Shown here one piece after another: positions 9,346 through 18,379 of a stretch of DNA of 64,000 nt. Origin of the DNA: Prochlorococcus sp. AG-449-J16 (GTDB lineage: Bacteria; Cyanobacteriota; Cyanobacteriia; PCC-6307; Cyanobiaceae). The translations under genes and the position numbers were made by a program. The notes below the pieces were generated by a model. That model saw only the letters and a list, made by a program, of their open reading frames with translations. It ran no database searches and was not told the DNA's origin. Positions within the stretch are counted from its first letter, which is position 1. Each line of letters starts with the position of its first letter. The DNA lies in assembly GCA_003209565.1 (NCBI GenBank), contig QCQK01000004.1, positions 1 through 64,000 of the forward strand. The letters are read 5' to 3'.

Positions 9346-10308
9346 TTAGAAAGGTAATCTCTTTTTTTCCTCAATATTTAGATCTGCTTCCATTTCCCTT
9401 AATCTTTTAAGTATTTGTTGGTAGTACTCACTTATATAACTCTCTAGTGAGGTCATATCTTCTTTTTTAAGTTCCAATATTTCATAGGTAATGTTCATGT
9501 CAGCATCTAATGATTCACCACTACTAGTTACTTCAGCGAAAGCCAATCTTTCAGCAACATTTAAAGAGTCTTGGAAAAAAGAAACTACTTTTTGAGTGAT
9601 ACTTATCAGAAAAGGTGAAACTCTAAAAATTTTAGCCTTCTTTTCGCTAAATTTTTCACATAAGGATATGACTTCATTTGAATCCCATGCTTTGGGACCA
9701 ACCAATGGCAATGATTGTCTATGAGTTTTTGGATTATTAACTGCCGCGACAATAACTTTTGCCATGTCTTGAGTATTCATGTATGCGATTTTAGTGGGAG
9801 TTCCACTCATCCATACTGCTTGACTATCTAAAATTGGGATAGCGAATTGACCTATAACTCCCTGCATAAAAGCTGCACATTTGAAAATTGTATATTCTAG
9901 ATCAGATTTCTCAAGTAGTTTTTCAGTACAATATTTAATGTCCATTAATGGAACATTTCTAAATTTTTCTGTTAGGAGAATTGAAAGGAATATTACTCTT
10001 TTTACATTTAAAGATTCACAAGCATTGAACAAGTTAACTTTTCCATCCCAATCTATTTCATAAATACTTTTAGGATCATCTGGTTTACAGGTTGCAGCAT
10101 CAATAACAACTTGAATATCTTGCAATGCATATTCAATATCAGAAGAATTCAATAAATTACCTTTTGTCAACTCACAACCCCATTCTTGTAGAAAGGAAGC
10201 TTTTCTTGGATTTCTTACAAAGCACCTTACTTCGTGTCCATCTTCTACAGCTTGTTTCGCTATTTGCCTTCCAAGTGTGCCTGTTGCTCCTACTAAAAGA
10301 ATCTTCAT
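9346..10308 (-). CDS. ycf39: Ycf39-type NmrA-like NAD(P)-binding protein
   Basis: 320 residues of an atypical short-chain dehydrogenase. The N-terminal GATGTLGRQIAKQAVEDGHEVRCFVRNPRK is the dinucleotide-binding motif and matches the Ycf39/HCF244 family. In cyanobacteria Ycf39 binds chlorophyll synthase and high-light-inducible proteins and helps deliver chlorophyll during D1 and photosystem II assembly. The catalytic YxxxK of true SDRs is not evident, as expected for the family. petM lies 57 bases upstream on the same strand. Confidence 0.88.
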   Translation of the reverse strand: MKILLVGATGTLGRQIAKQAVEDGHEVRCFVRNPRKASFLQEWGCELTKGNLLNSSDIEYALQDIQVVIDAATCKPDDPKSIYEIDWDGKVNLFNACESLNVKRVIFLSILLTEKFRNVPLMDIKYCTEKLLEKSDLEYTIFKCAAFMQGVIGQFAIPILDSQAVWMSGTPTKIAYMNTQDMAKVIVAAVNNPKTHRQSLPLVGPKAWDSNEVISLCEKFSEKKAKIFRVSPFLISITQKVVSFFQDSLNVAERLAFAEVTSSGESLDADMNITYEILELKKEDMTSLESYISEYYQQILKRLREMEADLNIEEKKRLPF

Positions 10309-10365
10309 ATTTAAGTTTTTCTTAACTTTTAGACCATAACTAAATTTATTATGTATTCGTGAGAA

Positions 10366-10464
10366 TCAATCACCCTGAAACTTCAATAATAAAGCACCCC
10401 CAACCAATCCTATTGGTATGAGTATCCAAAAAACCGCTGCGATACTAAAAATTTCTTTAGCCAT
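10366..10464 (-). CDS. petM: Cytochrome b6f complex subunit VII
   Basis: A 32-residue gene. The product starts [20 protein letters not shown] and ends LLLKFQGD, a single membrane helix with the PetM family sequence. It is a small peripheral subunit of the cytochrome b6f complex in the thylakoid membrane. It lies just upstream of ycf39 on the same strand, with both in a photosynthesis-assembly setting, and is divergent from the hydrolase gene at 10557. Confidence 0.93.
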
Positions 10465-10556
10465 AGTAAAATTGAATGATTACTATAATTTACATTCAAT
10501 ATACATTTTTTTGTTAAAAAAGTAGATAATGCAAATATCTTGAAAATTTTAAATAT

Positions 10557-11501
10557 ATGAATCCTTATTCCAAAAAAGATAATATCAACTCTCCTAATTA
10601 CTGGAATTGGAATGGTTTTAAAATTTGTTGGAGTGTTACTGGAGAAGATAATGAAATTCCAATTATCTTTCTCCACGGATTTGGCGCTAATCGAAAACAT
10701 TGGAGAAACAATTTAGGATATTTTGCAAAAAGGAATTGCGCCTCTTATTCAATAGATTTATTAGGTTTTGGGGATTCAGATCAACCTGGGATAAAACAAA
10801 TTGAAAGATTAAATAATGAGATTTGGTGTAATCAGGTTAAAGACTTTATTGCACAGGTTATAAGACCAAAGAATTCCAGAAAAGTCATTCTTATTGGCAA
10901 CTCCCTTGGATCATTAGTTGCTTTAACATGTGCTGTTTTATTTGAGGATCAGATTGAAAAAGTTATTGCTTCGCCTTTACCAGATCAAATCAAACTTAGC
11001 AAAAAGAAAATTATTATTAGTAAATTTCTAAAAAAATCTAAAGATAGATTTATAAAAATATTTTTTATATTTTTCCCTTTAGAGATTATTTTATTTTTAA
11101 TAACCAAATTAGGGGTAATAAAACTTGGTCTACATTCTGCCTATTCCAAAAAAGATAATATCGATCATGAACTAGTAGATTTGGTAACAAAACCAGTTTT
11201 AAGGAGAACTTCAGCTCGATCATTAAGAGCAATGTGTATTGGAATGACTTTAAGAGATGAAAAATTGAAAGCATCTTATCTTTTAAGAAAACTTAGCGCC
11301 TCAAAAAAAGTTCCATTTTTATTGATTTGGGGCGAAAAAGATAATTTCATACCTTTGTTTGTTGGTAAAAAGATTGCAAATTTTCATAGATGGGTAAAAT
11401 TAAAAATAGTATCCAATTCAGGCCATTGTATCCATGATGAAGATCCTTCAGTATTTAATAGGATTTCTTATGAATGGATTAGAGATTTACAAACCTTTTA
11501 A
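10557..11501 (+). CDS. Alpha/beta fold hydrolase
   Basis: 314 residues of the alpha/beta hydrolase superfamily. [17 protein letters not shown] gives the HG oxyanion motif, [12 protein letters not shown] the serine nucleophile elbow (near residue 121), a candidate acid lies in [11 protein letters not shown], and [10 protein letters not shown] holds the catalytic His. The substrate is unknown. A 21-bp exact repeat occurs inside the gene (10566-10586 and 11142-11162), both copies encoding YSKKDNI. ilvN starts 3 bases after the stop. Confidence 0.85.
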   Translation: MNPYSKKDNINSPNYWNWNGFKICWSVTGEDNEIPIIFLHGFGANRKHWRNNLGYFAKRNCASYSIDLLGFGDSDQPGIKQIERLNNEIWCNQVKDFIAQVIRPKNSRKVILIGNSLGSLVALTCAVLFEDQIEKVIASPLPDQIKLSKKKIIISKFLKKSKDRFIKIFFIFFPLEIILFLITKLGVIKLGLHSAYSKKDNIDHELVDLVTKPVLRRTSARSLRAMCIGMTLRDEKLKASYLLRKLSASKKVPFLLIWGEKDNFIPLFVGKKIANFHRWVKLKIVSNSGHCIHDEDPSVFNRISYEWIRDLQTF

Positions 11502-11503
11502 AT

Positions 11504-12028
11504 ATGAAACATACACTATCAGTTCTTGTAGAAGACGAATCTGGAGCTTTGAGTAGGATCTCAGGTCTCTTTGCTAGAAGAGGATTCAATATAGATAGCC
11601 TCGCAGTAGGCCCTGCAGAATCCAAAGGAATTTCAAGATTAACAATGGTTGTAGAAGGAGACGATGAAACTCTTCAACAAATGACTAAGCAACTTAATAA
11701 GTTATTTAATGTTCTGGGAGTTGTAGACTTTACCAATCTCGCTGCTGTTGAGAGGGAATTGATGTTATTAAAAGTTTCATCGAAAGAAGATACAAGGAGT
11801 AATATCCTTGATATAGTTCAAATATTCCGTGCAAAAGTTGTTGACGTCTCAGATATAGCATTAACCCTCGAAGTGGTTGGAGACCCTGGGAAGTTAGTGG
11901 CTTTAGAAAAATTACTTGAGCCTTATGGAATTCTTGAAATAGCAAGAACTGGCAAAGTAGCGCTTAAACGCTCTTCAGGAGTCAATACAGAAATGTTAAA
12001 AATCAACAAATATTCTTTAGAAATTTAA
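11504..12028 (+). CDS. ilvN: Acetolactate synthase small (regulatory) subunit
   Basis: 174 residues: an N-terminal ACT domain ([35 protein letters not shown]), then the C-terminal ALS small-subunit domain ([33 protein letters not shown], ending [20 protein letters not shown]). It binds valine and confers feedback control on the catalytic subunit IlvB in branched-chain amino acid synthesis. It is 3 bases from the upstream hydrolase gene and overlaps the convergent cyclophilin gene by 4 bases. No catalytic-subunit gene is in the window. Confidence 0.96.
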   Translation: MKHTLSVLVEDESGALSRISGLFARRGFNIDSLAVGPAESKGISRLTMVVEGDDETLQQMTKQLNKLFNVLGVVDFTNLAAVERELMLLKVSSKEDTRSNILDIVQIFRAKVVDVSDIALTLEVVGDPGKLVALEKLLEPYGILEIARTGKVALKRSSGVNTEMLKINKYSLEI

Positions 12029-12627
12029 TTAGATATCTTAACTCCCTTAATAAAATCTTCTTTATTTATTTTTTCAAGTATATCTAATCCTTTAACAATT
12101 TTCCCAAAAACTGAATATCTTCCATCAAGTTCTGGAATCTTATTTGTTACAAAAAAAAATTCAGTAGAAGAGTTTTTCTTTCCACTCTTAACCATGGCTA
12201 TTGAACCTCTCTCAAAGACATTAACTAAATTCTTTGTTTCAGAAGGGTTCTTAATTTGATAATTGTATCTTGGTTTAATTTCTTTTTGGAATTTTATTTC
12301 CAAGGGGATTGTAGGACTTATCTTATTTAATGTTTGATTTCGTTCAATATAAAACTTATTTTTTGGATTAAGACCTCCATGTATAAAGGTTATATGGGGA
12401 TAATTTATAATTTTATAAAATTTTTTATTTACGTAAATATTTTTGTCTACATTCTCTAGAAAGTTTGAAACTGTTACTGGGGTATCTTCACCAAATAATT
12501 TAACTTCGAAATTACCTTTTGAAGTCTCAAAAAGAGCTATTTTATTATTTTTAACACAACTGAATTTAAGTTTTTGGCAGTAGTAATTTGAATCAATCTT
12601 ATTTTTATAACTACAAGCTGATACCAA
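12025..12627 (-). CDS. Cyclophilin-type peptidyl-prolyl isomerase, probable lipoprotein
   Basis: 200 residues from the TTG at 12627. The cyclophilin core is clear: [42 protein letters not shown], then [22 protein letters not shown] and [21 protein letters not shown]. Upstream of the TTG the frame stays open for 17 more codons, encoding a hydrophobic stretch ([14 protein letters not shown]) that makes an excellent lipoprotein signal with the Cys as lipidation site. No ATG, GTG or TTG precedes it, but an ATA at 12678 lies 7 bases after GGAGG and overlaps the ycf4 stop. True initiation at ATA is therefore plausible. It probably folds proteins outside the cytoplasmic membrane. Confidence 0.85.
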   Translation of the reverse strand: MVSACSYKNKIDSNYYCQKLKFSCVKNNKIALFETSKGNFEVKLFGEDTPVTVSNFLENVDKNIYVNKKFYKIINYPHITFIHGGLNPKNKFYIERNQTLNKISPTIPLEIKFQKEIKPRYNYQIKNPSETKNLVNVFERGSIAMVKSGKKNSSTEFFFVTNKIPELDGRYSVFGKIVKGLDILEKINKEDFIKGVKISN

Positions 12628-12674
12628 AATTAAAACTTGTATGAAAGTTAATACTCTTAATGAATAATTATTTT

Positions 12675-13232
12675 TTATTTTAAACCCTCCAAATTAACAT
12701 TTAAGAATTTAGCAAGACGCGCTCCTTCTTCTTCAACTTGAAGTATTGGTTTAAGTTCCCCTGCACCGCTAAGAGGGAGAGGTTTTTTTCTGCCTTTTAG
12801 TACTAATGCAATTCTCCTTCTAGGATTAAATCCCTCACTTATATCTAATTTAACCGATTTTATTTCGTCGAAACTTAATTTAACTTCAATATCCTTAAAT
12901 AATCCTTTTCTTTTTATCTCAACAGATTTTGATGATTTATCAAAATAATTACTTCCTGAACCAAAGTTTATGTAAACCAAATACCATAAGTAAAAATTTA
13001 ATAAATTGGCAATGACTCCGTATGCTCCCATTATTATTCCTTGAGGAATAAACAATAAAGTTGAAGGATTTCCTAAAGGTAATAGATCTCTTCCTGTGTA
13101 GCTAGATATAGAGGCTAAAAGAAAACCAATACCACCTATCGTAAGCATTCCTCCAATAATATAATTTGAAATTTTTCTTGATCCGCCAATTTTTTGTTCG
13201 ATTTTATCGAAAGACGTGAGGTCTGAATTCAT
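12675..13232 (-). CDS. ycf4: Photosystem I assembly protein Ycf4
   Basis: 185 residues with two N-terminal membrane segments (YIIGGMLTIGGIGFLLASISSY and LLFIPQGIIMGAYGVIANLLNFYLW), then a soluble domain with EIKRKGLFKDIEVKLSFDEIKSVKLDISEGFNPRRRIALVLKGR and LPLSGAGELKPILQVEEEGARLAKFLNV, the Ycf4 signature. It acts in the thylakoid membrane as a scaffold for PSI assembly. Its stop overlaps the likely ATA start of the cyclophilin gene. It is divergent from psbD across 182 bases. Confidence 0.95.
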   Translation of the reverse strand: MNSDLTSFDKIEQKIGGSRKISNYIIGGMLTIGGIGFLLASISSYTGRDLLPLGNPSTLLFIPQGIIMGAYGVIANLLNFYLWYLVYINFGSGSNYFDKSSKSVEIKRKGLFKDIEVKLSFDEIKSVKLDISEGFNPRRRIALVLKGRKKPLPLSGAGELKPILQVEEEGARLAKFLNVNLEGLK

Positions 13233-13414
13233 TTTTATCTTTTTTTAGAGCCTAATTCAGATAATTTAACAAACTAAGGGAGTATTCTTACCTAATTTTT
13301 AATAAAAAAGTCAGGAAAGCTTTACAAGGCATTTCAGATATACAAATATTTCCCCACATTACTCTCAATCTTTGTTACAGTCACTGCGTATCCCGAAGCT
13401 AAAAACGATTTCTC
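13233..13414. promoter_or_regulatory. psbD/ycf4 divergent intergenic region
   Basis: 182 bases without a gene separate the ycf4 start from the psbD ATG. It must carry the psbD promoter and leader, and probably the ycf4 promoter. It is AT-rich near ycf4 and less so near psbD (CACTGCGTATCCCGAAGC just before the start). No confident -10/-35 pair or known small RNA was identified. Confidence 0.35.
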
Positions 13415-14491
13415 ATGACGATCGCAGTTGGTAGCGCCCCACAAAGAGGATGGTTTGATGTCCTTGATGATTGGTTGAAGCGCGACCGCTTTGTATTTAT
13501 TGGTTGGTCCGGACTACTTCTACTTCCTTGTGCATATCTTGCTATAGGTGGTTGGTTCGTCGGAACAACATTTGTTACCTCTTGGTACACACATGGAGTT
13601 GCAAGCTCATACCTTGAAGGTTGTAACTTTTTAACAGCAGCTGTAAGTACCCCTGGTGATGCCATGGGACACAGTCTTCTATTTTTATGGGGTCCTGAAG
13701 CCCAAGGTAGTTTCGTAAGATGGCTACAGCTTGGTGGTCTTTGGAACTTCGTTGCATTACATGGAGTATTTGGCCTAATTGGTTTTATGCTTCGTCAGTT
13801 TGAAATTGCTGGCCTTGTTGGAATTAGACCTTACAACGCTTTAGCATTCTCAGCAGTAATTGCAGTATTTACAAGTATTTTCCTAATCTATCCTTTAGGA
13901 CAGCATAGTTGGTTCTTCGCACCTTCATTCGGTGTTGCAGCAATCTTCCGTTATATCCTGTTCATTCAAGGTTTTCACAATATTACTTTAAATCCATTCC
14001 ACATGATGGGTGTTGCTGGAATTCTTGGTGGTGCTCTACTTTGCGCTATTCATGGAGCTACAGTACAAAACACTTTGTATGAAGATACAAGTATTTATAC
14101 AGATGGTAAGGTTCAAAGTTCAACATTTAGAGCTTTTGACCCAACTCAAGAAGAAGAAACTTATTCAATGATTACAGCGAATAGGTTCTGGAGTCAAATC
14201 TTCGGTATTGCTTTCTCAAACAAGCGTTTCTTGCATTTCTTGATGCTATTTGTACCTGTTATGGGTATGTGGACATCTTCAATTGGTATTGTAGGCTTAG
14301 CACTAAACTTAAGAGCTTATGATTTTGTAAGCCAAGAAATCCGTGCAGCAGAAGATCCAGAATTTGAAACTTTCTATACAAAAAATATACTTTTGAACGA
14401 AGGTATGCGAGCATGGATGTCTTCTGTGGATCAACCACACGAAAACTTTGTATTCCCTGAGGAGGTTCTTCCACGTGGAAACGCCCTTTAA
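13415..14491 (+). CDS. psbD: Photosystem II D2 protein
   Basis: 358 residues of the PSII reaction-centre subunit D2. The start [43 protein letters not shown] and five membrane helices are typical. [17 protein letters not shown], the pheophytin and quinone environments ([37 protein letters not shown]) and the end [13 protein letters not shown] are all intact. Codon choice is visibly less AT-driven than in neighbours, as expected for a highly expressed gene. Its last 17 bases overlap the start of psbC, the conserved cyanobacterial and chloroplast arrangement. Confidence 0.99.
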   Translation: MTIAVGSAPQRGWFDVLDDWLKRDRFVFIGWSGLLLLPCAYLAIGGWFVGTTFVTSWYTHGVASSYLEGCNFLTAAVSTPGDAMGHSLLFLWGPEAQGSFVRWLQLGGLWNFVALHGVFGLIGFMLRQFEIAGLVGIRPYNALAFSAVIAVFTSIFLIYPLGQHSWFFAPSFGVAAIFRYILFIQGFHNITLNPFHMMGVAGILGGALLCAIHGATVQNTLYEDTSIYTDGKVQSSTFRAFDPTQEEETYSMITANRFWSQIFGIAFSNKRFLHFLMLFVPVMGMWTSSIGIVGLALNLRAYDFVSQEIRAAEDPEFETFYTKNILLNEGMRAWMSSVDQPHENFVFPEEVLPRGNAL

Positions 14492-15857
14492 TAATTTATT
14501 AAGAGCTCCAAACCAAAGTATTGAGGAAACTGGTTATGCCTGGTATGTAGGTAATGCTAGATTAATCAATTTATCTGGACGTTTATTAGGAGCTCACATT
14601 GCTCACTCTGGACTAATAGTCTTTTGGGCAGGAGCAATGATGCTCTTTGAGGTTAATCATTTTACTTTTGATAAACCAATGTGGGAGCAAGGTTTAATCT
14701 GTATGCCACACGTCGCAATGTTTGGCTATGGAATAGGCCCAGGTGGTGAAGTTACTGATATCATGCCTTTCTTCCAAGCAGGCGTGGTTCACTTGATAGC
14801 TTCCGCTGTTCTTGGTTTTGGTGGTATCTATCATTCATTAGCAGGTCCAGAAAAACTCGAAGAAGATTTTCCATTTTTCTCAACGGATTGGAGAGATAAA
14901 AATCAAATGACAAATATCCTTGGATATCATTTGATTGTATTAGGTGTAGGTGCATTAGCATGGTCAGTAAACTGGTGTTTTATTGGAGGTGCATATGACA
15001 CATGGGCGCCTGGTGGTGGTGAAGTCAGACTTGTAAACCCAACCTTAGATCCAAGAGTTATTCTTGGTTATCTATTTAGATCTCCATGGGGAGGAGCTGG
15101 TTCAATAATCGGTGTTAACTCCATTGAAGATATTGTTGGTGGACATGTTTACGTGGGTATTACTGCAATTATTGGAGGAATATTCCATATCTTTACCAAA
15201 CCTTTTGGATGGGCGAGAAGAGCCTTTATCTGGAACGGTGAAGGTCTATTAAGTTACGCTCTTGGTGGAATTTGTGTAGCAAGTTTTATTGCTTCAACAT
15301 TCATCTGGTTTAACAACACTGCTTACCCTTCAGAGTTTTATGGCCCAACAAATGCTGAAGCTTCACAGGCTCAAAGCTTTACTTTCCTTGTGAGAGATCA
15401 AAGAATTGGAGCTAATGTAGGTTCAACAATGGGACCAACTGGTTTAGGTAAGTATCTCATGAGATCTCCTACTGGTGAAATTATATTTGGTGGTGAAACA
15501 ATGAGATTTTGGGATTTCAGAGGCCCATGGTTAGAGCCTTTAAGAGGACCTAACGGATTAAGCCTTGAGAAAATCCAAAATGATATTCAGCCTTGGCAGG
15601 TAAGAAGAGCAGCTGAATATATGACTCATGCTCCTAACGCTTCTATCAACTCTGTTGGTGGAATCATTACTGAGCCTAATGCTGTTAATTTTGTTAACCT
15701 AAGACAATGGTTAGCTGCAGCTCAATTCTTCCTAGGATGGTTTACGTTCATCGGTCACCTTTGGCACGCTGGACGTGCTAGAGCAGCCGCTGCTGGATTC
15801 GAAAAAGGAATCGACAGAAAGAGTGAACCAGCTCTAGAAATGCCTGATTTAGATTAA
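14475..15857 (+). CDS. psbC: Photosystem II CP43 core antenna protein
   Basis: 460 residues from a GTG at 14475, chosen because the protein should begin [23 protein letters not shown] ribosome site ends 9 bases before it inside psbD, whereas an in-frame upstream ATG at 14448 would add nine unrelated residues. Six chlorophyll-binding helices, the large lumenal loop with [17 protein letters not shown], and [19 protein letters not shown] are typical of CP43. The protein binds antenna chlorophyll and helps ligate the oxygen-evolving cluster. It is co-transcribed with psbD and followed by a strong terminator. Confidence 0.99.
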   Translation: METPFNNLLRAPNQSIEETGYAWYVGNARLINLSGRLLGAHIAHSGLIVFWAGAMMLFEVNHFTFDKPMWEQGLICMPHVAMFGYGIGPGGEVTDIMPFFQAGVVHLIASAVLGFGGIYHSLAGPEKLEEDFPFFSTDWRDKNQMTNILGYHLIVLGVGALAWSVNWCFIGGAYDTWAPGGGEVRLVNPTLDPRVILGYLFRSPWGGAGSIIGVNSIEDIVGGHVYVGITAIIGGIFHIFTKPFGWARRAFIWNGEGLLSYALGGICVASFIASTFIWFNNTAYPSEFYGPTNAEASQAQSFTFLVRDQRIGANVGSTMGPTGLGKYLMRSPTGEIIFGGETMRFWDFRGPWLEPLRGPNGLSLEKIQNDIQPWQVRRAAEYMTHAPNASINSVGGIITEPNAVNFVNLRQWLAAAQFFLGWFTFIGHLWHAGRARAAAAGFEKGIDRKSEPALEMPDLD

Positions 15858-15870
15858 TTTCTATCTCAAC

Positions 15871-15904
15871 AAAAAAGCCCTATCTTCGGATAGGGTTTTT
15901 TTTT
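15871..15904. terminator. Intrinsic terminator after psbDC
   Basis: A 7-bp stem (CCCTATC/GATAGGG) is closed by a TTCG tetraloop at 15878-15895, followed by nine T's and preceded by six A's. It ends the psbDC transcript 14 bases after the psbC stop, and the flanking A-tract lets it also serve the convergent maf gene. Confidence 0.93.
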
Positions 15905-15915
15905 GCTCAATTTTA

Positions 15916-16527
15916 TTATCTATATAAATTTTCTCTAAGCCATGGCAAACTTAATCCCATTACATTACTGTAACAACCCTCTATTTTTTCTATATATTTA
16001 CCGCCTATACCTTCCAAGGCAAATCCTCCGGCGCAATATAAAGGTTCATTTGTATCTACATAACTCTTGATTTCCCAATCTTCCAAATTAGAAAAATAAA
16101 CTTTGGAACTTACCGTTTTTTTTATTATTTCTGTGATCTTAAAAATTTTGGAAGTTGAATCAAAATTCCCAATTATTAGAGTATGACCAGTATGTAAAAA
16201 TCCAAATTCTCCAGACATTTTTTTCCATCTCAAAATTGCCTCCTCTTTATTAGATGGTTTTCCATAAGCCTCCCCTTTAAATTCAAAAATTGAATCGCAC
16301 CCAAGTATTTCCAAAAGGCCACAATTGAATTCTTCGGGTAATGATTTGTTTTGAATATTTTCAGATAAACTATTAGCCTTTTGAAAAGATAATTCCAAAG
16401 CTAAATTCAATATATTCTTTTCTTGAATAGTAGTTTCATCAAAGTCACTTGATATTTGGATAAATTCGATTTGACAATTTTCTAGTAATTTCTTTCTAGA
16501 TTGAGAAGCAGAGGCTAGAATTAACAC
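15916..16527 (-). CDS. maf: Maf-like nucleotide pyrophosphatase
   Basis: 203 residues. [15 protein letters not shown] at the N-terminus, [11 protein letters not shown], and [42 protein letters not shown] match the Maf/HAM1-like fold, with the active-site Ser/Arg and Asp in place. Maf proteins hydrolyse non-canonical or excess nucleoside triphosphates in the cytoplasm. [31 protein letters not shown] is the conserved C-terminal part. It is convergent with psbC. Confidence 0.92.
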   Translation of the reverse strand: MLILASASQSRKKLLENCQIEFIQISSDFDETTIQEKNILNLALELSFQKANSLSENIQNKSLPEEFNCGLLEILGCDSIFEFKGEAYGKPSNKEEAILRWKKMSGEFGFLHTGHTLIIGNFDSTSKIFKITEIIKKTVSSKVYFSNLEDWEIKSYVDTNEPLYCAGGFALEGIGGKYIEKIEGCYSNVMGLSLPWLRENLYR

Positions 16528-16593
16528 AAATTTTTTACCAAATTATAATTCAATTTAATAATTAATAAATTTTAAAATTAATATAAATTACTA

Positions 16594-18123
16594 ATGAATT
16601 CAGAAGCAAAATTACATGAAATAAAGAAACCAATAATGGTCCTAGGTACTTCCAGTGGAGCAGGGAAATCGTTAACTGTTACTGCTATTTGCAGGATTCT
16701 TAAAAATTTAGGAGAAGAACCAATACCTTTTAAAGGACAAAATATGAGTAACAATGCTTGGGTTGATTGGGAAGGTGGAGAGATGGCATATTCACAAGCA
16801 CTTCAAGCTTTTGCTTGTGGTATTAATCCCTCTGCAGAGATGAATCCCATTTTATTAAAACCACAAGGAAACTCAATAAGCGAGGTGATTCACCTTGGCA
16901 AAAGCATAGGGACCACAACCGCACAAAATTACTACAAAGATTGGTTTTCCCCAGGCTGGGAAGTAATTAAAAAAAGTTTAAAGTCTATTTACGAAGGGAA
17001 TCCGAATTGCCGTTTAATTATCGAAGGAGCTGGAAGTCCAGTGGAGATGAATTTGATTCATAGAGACCTTACAAATTTAAGAGTTGCTAAGTATTTAAAT
17101 GCAAATTGCATTTTGGTTACCGACATTGAGAGGGGAGGAGTATTTGCACAAATAATCGGAACCCTTGAATTAATGAAACCCGAAGAGAAAAAACTCATAA
17201 AGGGTATTTTAATAAATAGATTCAGAGGAGACCTCTCATTATTTGAAGAAGGGAAAAAATGGATAGAAAGTAAAACTAAAATACCTGTTATTGGGATTAT
17301 TCCATGGTTAAATGATTCATTCCCTCCTGAAGATTCTTTAGATTTAATAGAAAAAAAATCACGTTTCTCAAATCCTGAAATCAAAGTTGGCATTATTAAA
17401 TTGCCATCTATAAGTAACTTTTCAGATTTTGATCCATTAGAAAATGAAAAATCAATATTAATTGAATGGATTCGAGAATCGCAAAACTTGAAGAAGTACG
17501 ACTTTATTATTCTTCCTGGGAGTAAACAAACTATTAAAGATCAAATATTCCTTGAAAATTCAGGTTTATCTCAAGATATTAGAGAATATTCAAATAGTAA
17601 TGGAAATATAGTGGGGATATGTGGCGGTTTACAAATGTTAGGGACAACACTTGAAGATCCTTTTTCTAAAGAGGGTTCCACAGTTTATTCTGAACAAAAA
17701 ACAAAAGGAATTGGATTACTGCCATTGAAAACCACTTTCCTTGAGAAAAAATTAACTCGTCAAATTAACTCAGAATCTTTATGGCCCTGCAAAACAAAAA
17801 TTAATGGATTTGAAATTCACAATGGACAGACCCACATAGATAAAACTCAAAACTTATTAGATATTAAACCTATCTTCAAAGACTCTGATCTGGGTTGGTA
17901 TAAAGAAAATAATGAGGGTGGGACAATTGCAGGAACATACATTCATGGGATTTTCGAAAATGATATTTGGAGAGATCAATATATAAATTTAATAAGGAAG
18001 ACCAAAAATTTGCCAATATTAAATGCAAAAACAATATCTTATAAAATGAAAAGAGAATCGATTATTGATAATCTTGCTAATGAATTTAATAAACATTTAG
18101 ATATACAAGCATTATTAAATTGA
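16594..18123 (+). CDS. cobQ: Cobyric acid synthase
   Basis: 509 residues of the glutamine-dependent amidase that adds four amides to adenosyl-cobyrinic a,c-diamide in cobalamin synthesis (pseudocobalamin in picocyanobacteria). The ATP-binding dethiobiotin-synthetase-like domain begins GTSSGAGKSLTVTAICRIL (about residues 18-36). The glutaminase domain follows, with the nucleophile Cys in GICGGLQMLG (near 343) and the catalytic His in IHGIFEND (near 451). It is complete and in frame. A small ferredoxin reading frame follows directly in the same frame after the TGA. Confidence 0.97.
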   Translation: MNSEAKLHEIKKPIMVLGTSSGAGKSLTVTAICRILKNLGEEPIPFKGQNMSNNAWVDWEGGEMAYSQALQAFACGINPSAEMNPILLKPQGNSISEVIHLGKSIGTTTAQNYYKDWFSPGWEVIKKSLKSIYEGNPNCRLIIEGAGSPVEMNLIHRDLTNLRVAKYLNANCILVTDIERGGVFAQIIGTLELMKPEEKKLIKGILINRFRGDLSLFEEGKKWIESKTKIPVIGIIPWLNDSFPPEDSLDLIEKKSRFSNPEIKVGIIKLPSISNFSDFDPLENEKSILIEWIRESQNLKKYDFIILPGSKQTIKDQIFLENSGLSQDIREYSNSNGNIVGICGGLQMLGTTLEDPFSKEGSTVYSEQKTKGIGLLPLKTTFLEKKLTRQINSESLWPCKTKINGFEIHNGQTHIDKTQNLLDIKPIFKDSDLGWYKENNEGGTIAGTYIHGIFENDIWRDQYINLIRKTKNLPILNAKTISYKMKRESIIDNLANEFNKHLDIQALLN

Positions 18124-18372
18124 AAAAAAACAAAAATTAAAATTAGATGGCCAAATAATAAGGAGACATATGCTTTAGATGGAGATGATTGGTTCTCTAC
18201 TGCAGAAAAAGCAGGTATATATATCCCCACAGGATGCTTAACAGGCAGTTGCGGTGCTTGTGAAATAGATATAAATGGTGAAACAGTGAGGGCTTGTGTG
18301 AGTAATATTAAAAGTAACAAAAAATCTTTATTAAAAGTTTCTTTGACTACTGATCCATTTTGGGAAAGTTAA
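18120..18372 (+). CDS. 2Fe-2S ferredoxin, unusual or shifted start
   Basis: Directly after cobQ an open frame of about 80 residues reads KIKIRWPNNKETYALDGDDW, then CLTGSCGACEIDINGETVRAC, the CX4CX2C...C cluster-binding pattern of plant-type ferredoxins, and ends TTDPFWES at the TAA 18370-18372. No ATG, GTG or TTG lies in this frame upstream of the cysteines. A TTG at 18120, overlapping the cobQ stop as TTGA, is out of frame by one base across a run of eight A's. Either start at an ATT (18136 or 18142), slippage on the A-run, or a one-base indel explains it. The product would be a small electron carrier. Confidence 0.75.
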
Positions 18373-18379
18373 AATTTTT

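Noticed and set aside
10410..10700. 96-codon frame on the minus strand over petM and the start of the hydrolase
   Set aside because: It is out of frame with petM and overlaps two recognised genes; composition is not protein-like.
14448..14474. Upstream ATG for psbC giving nine extra residues
   Set aside because: The CP43 start METPFNN and the ribosome site point to the GTG at 14475.
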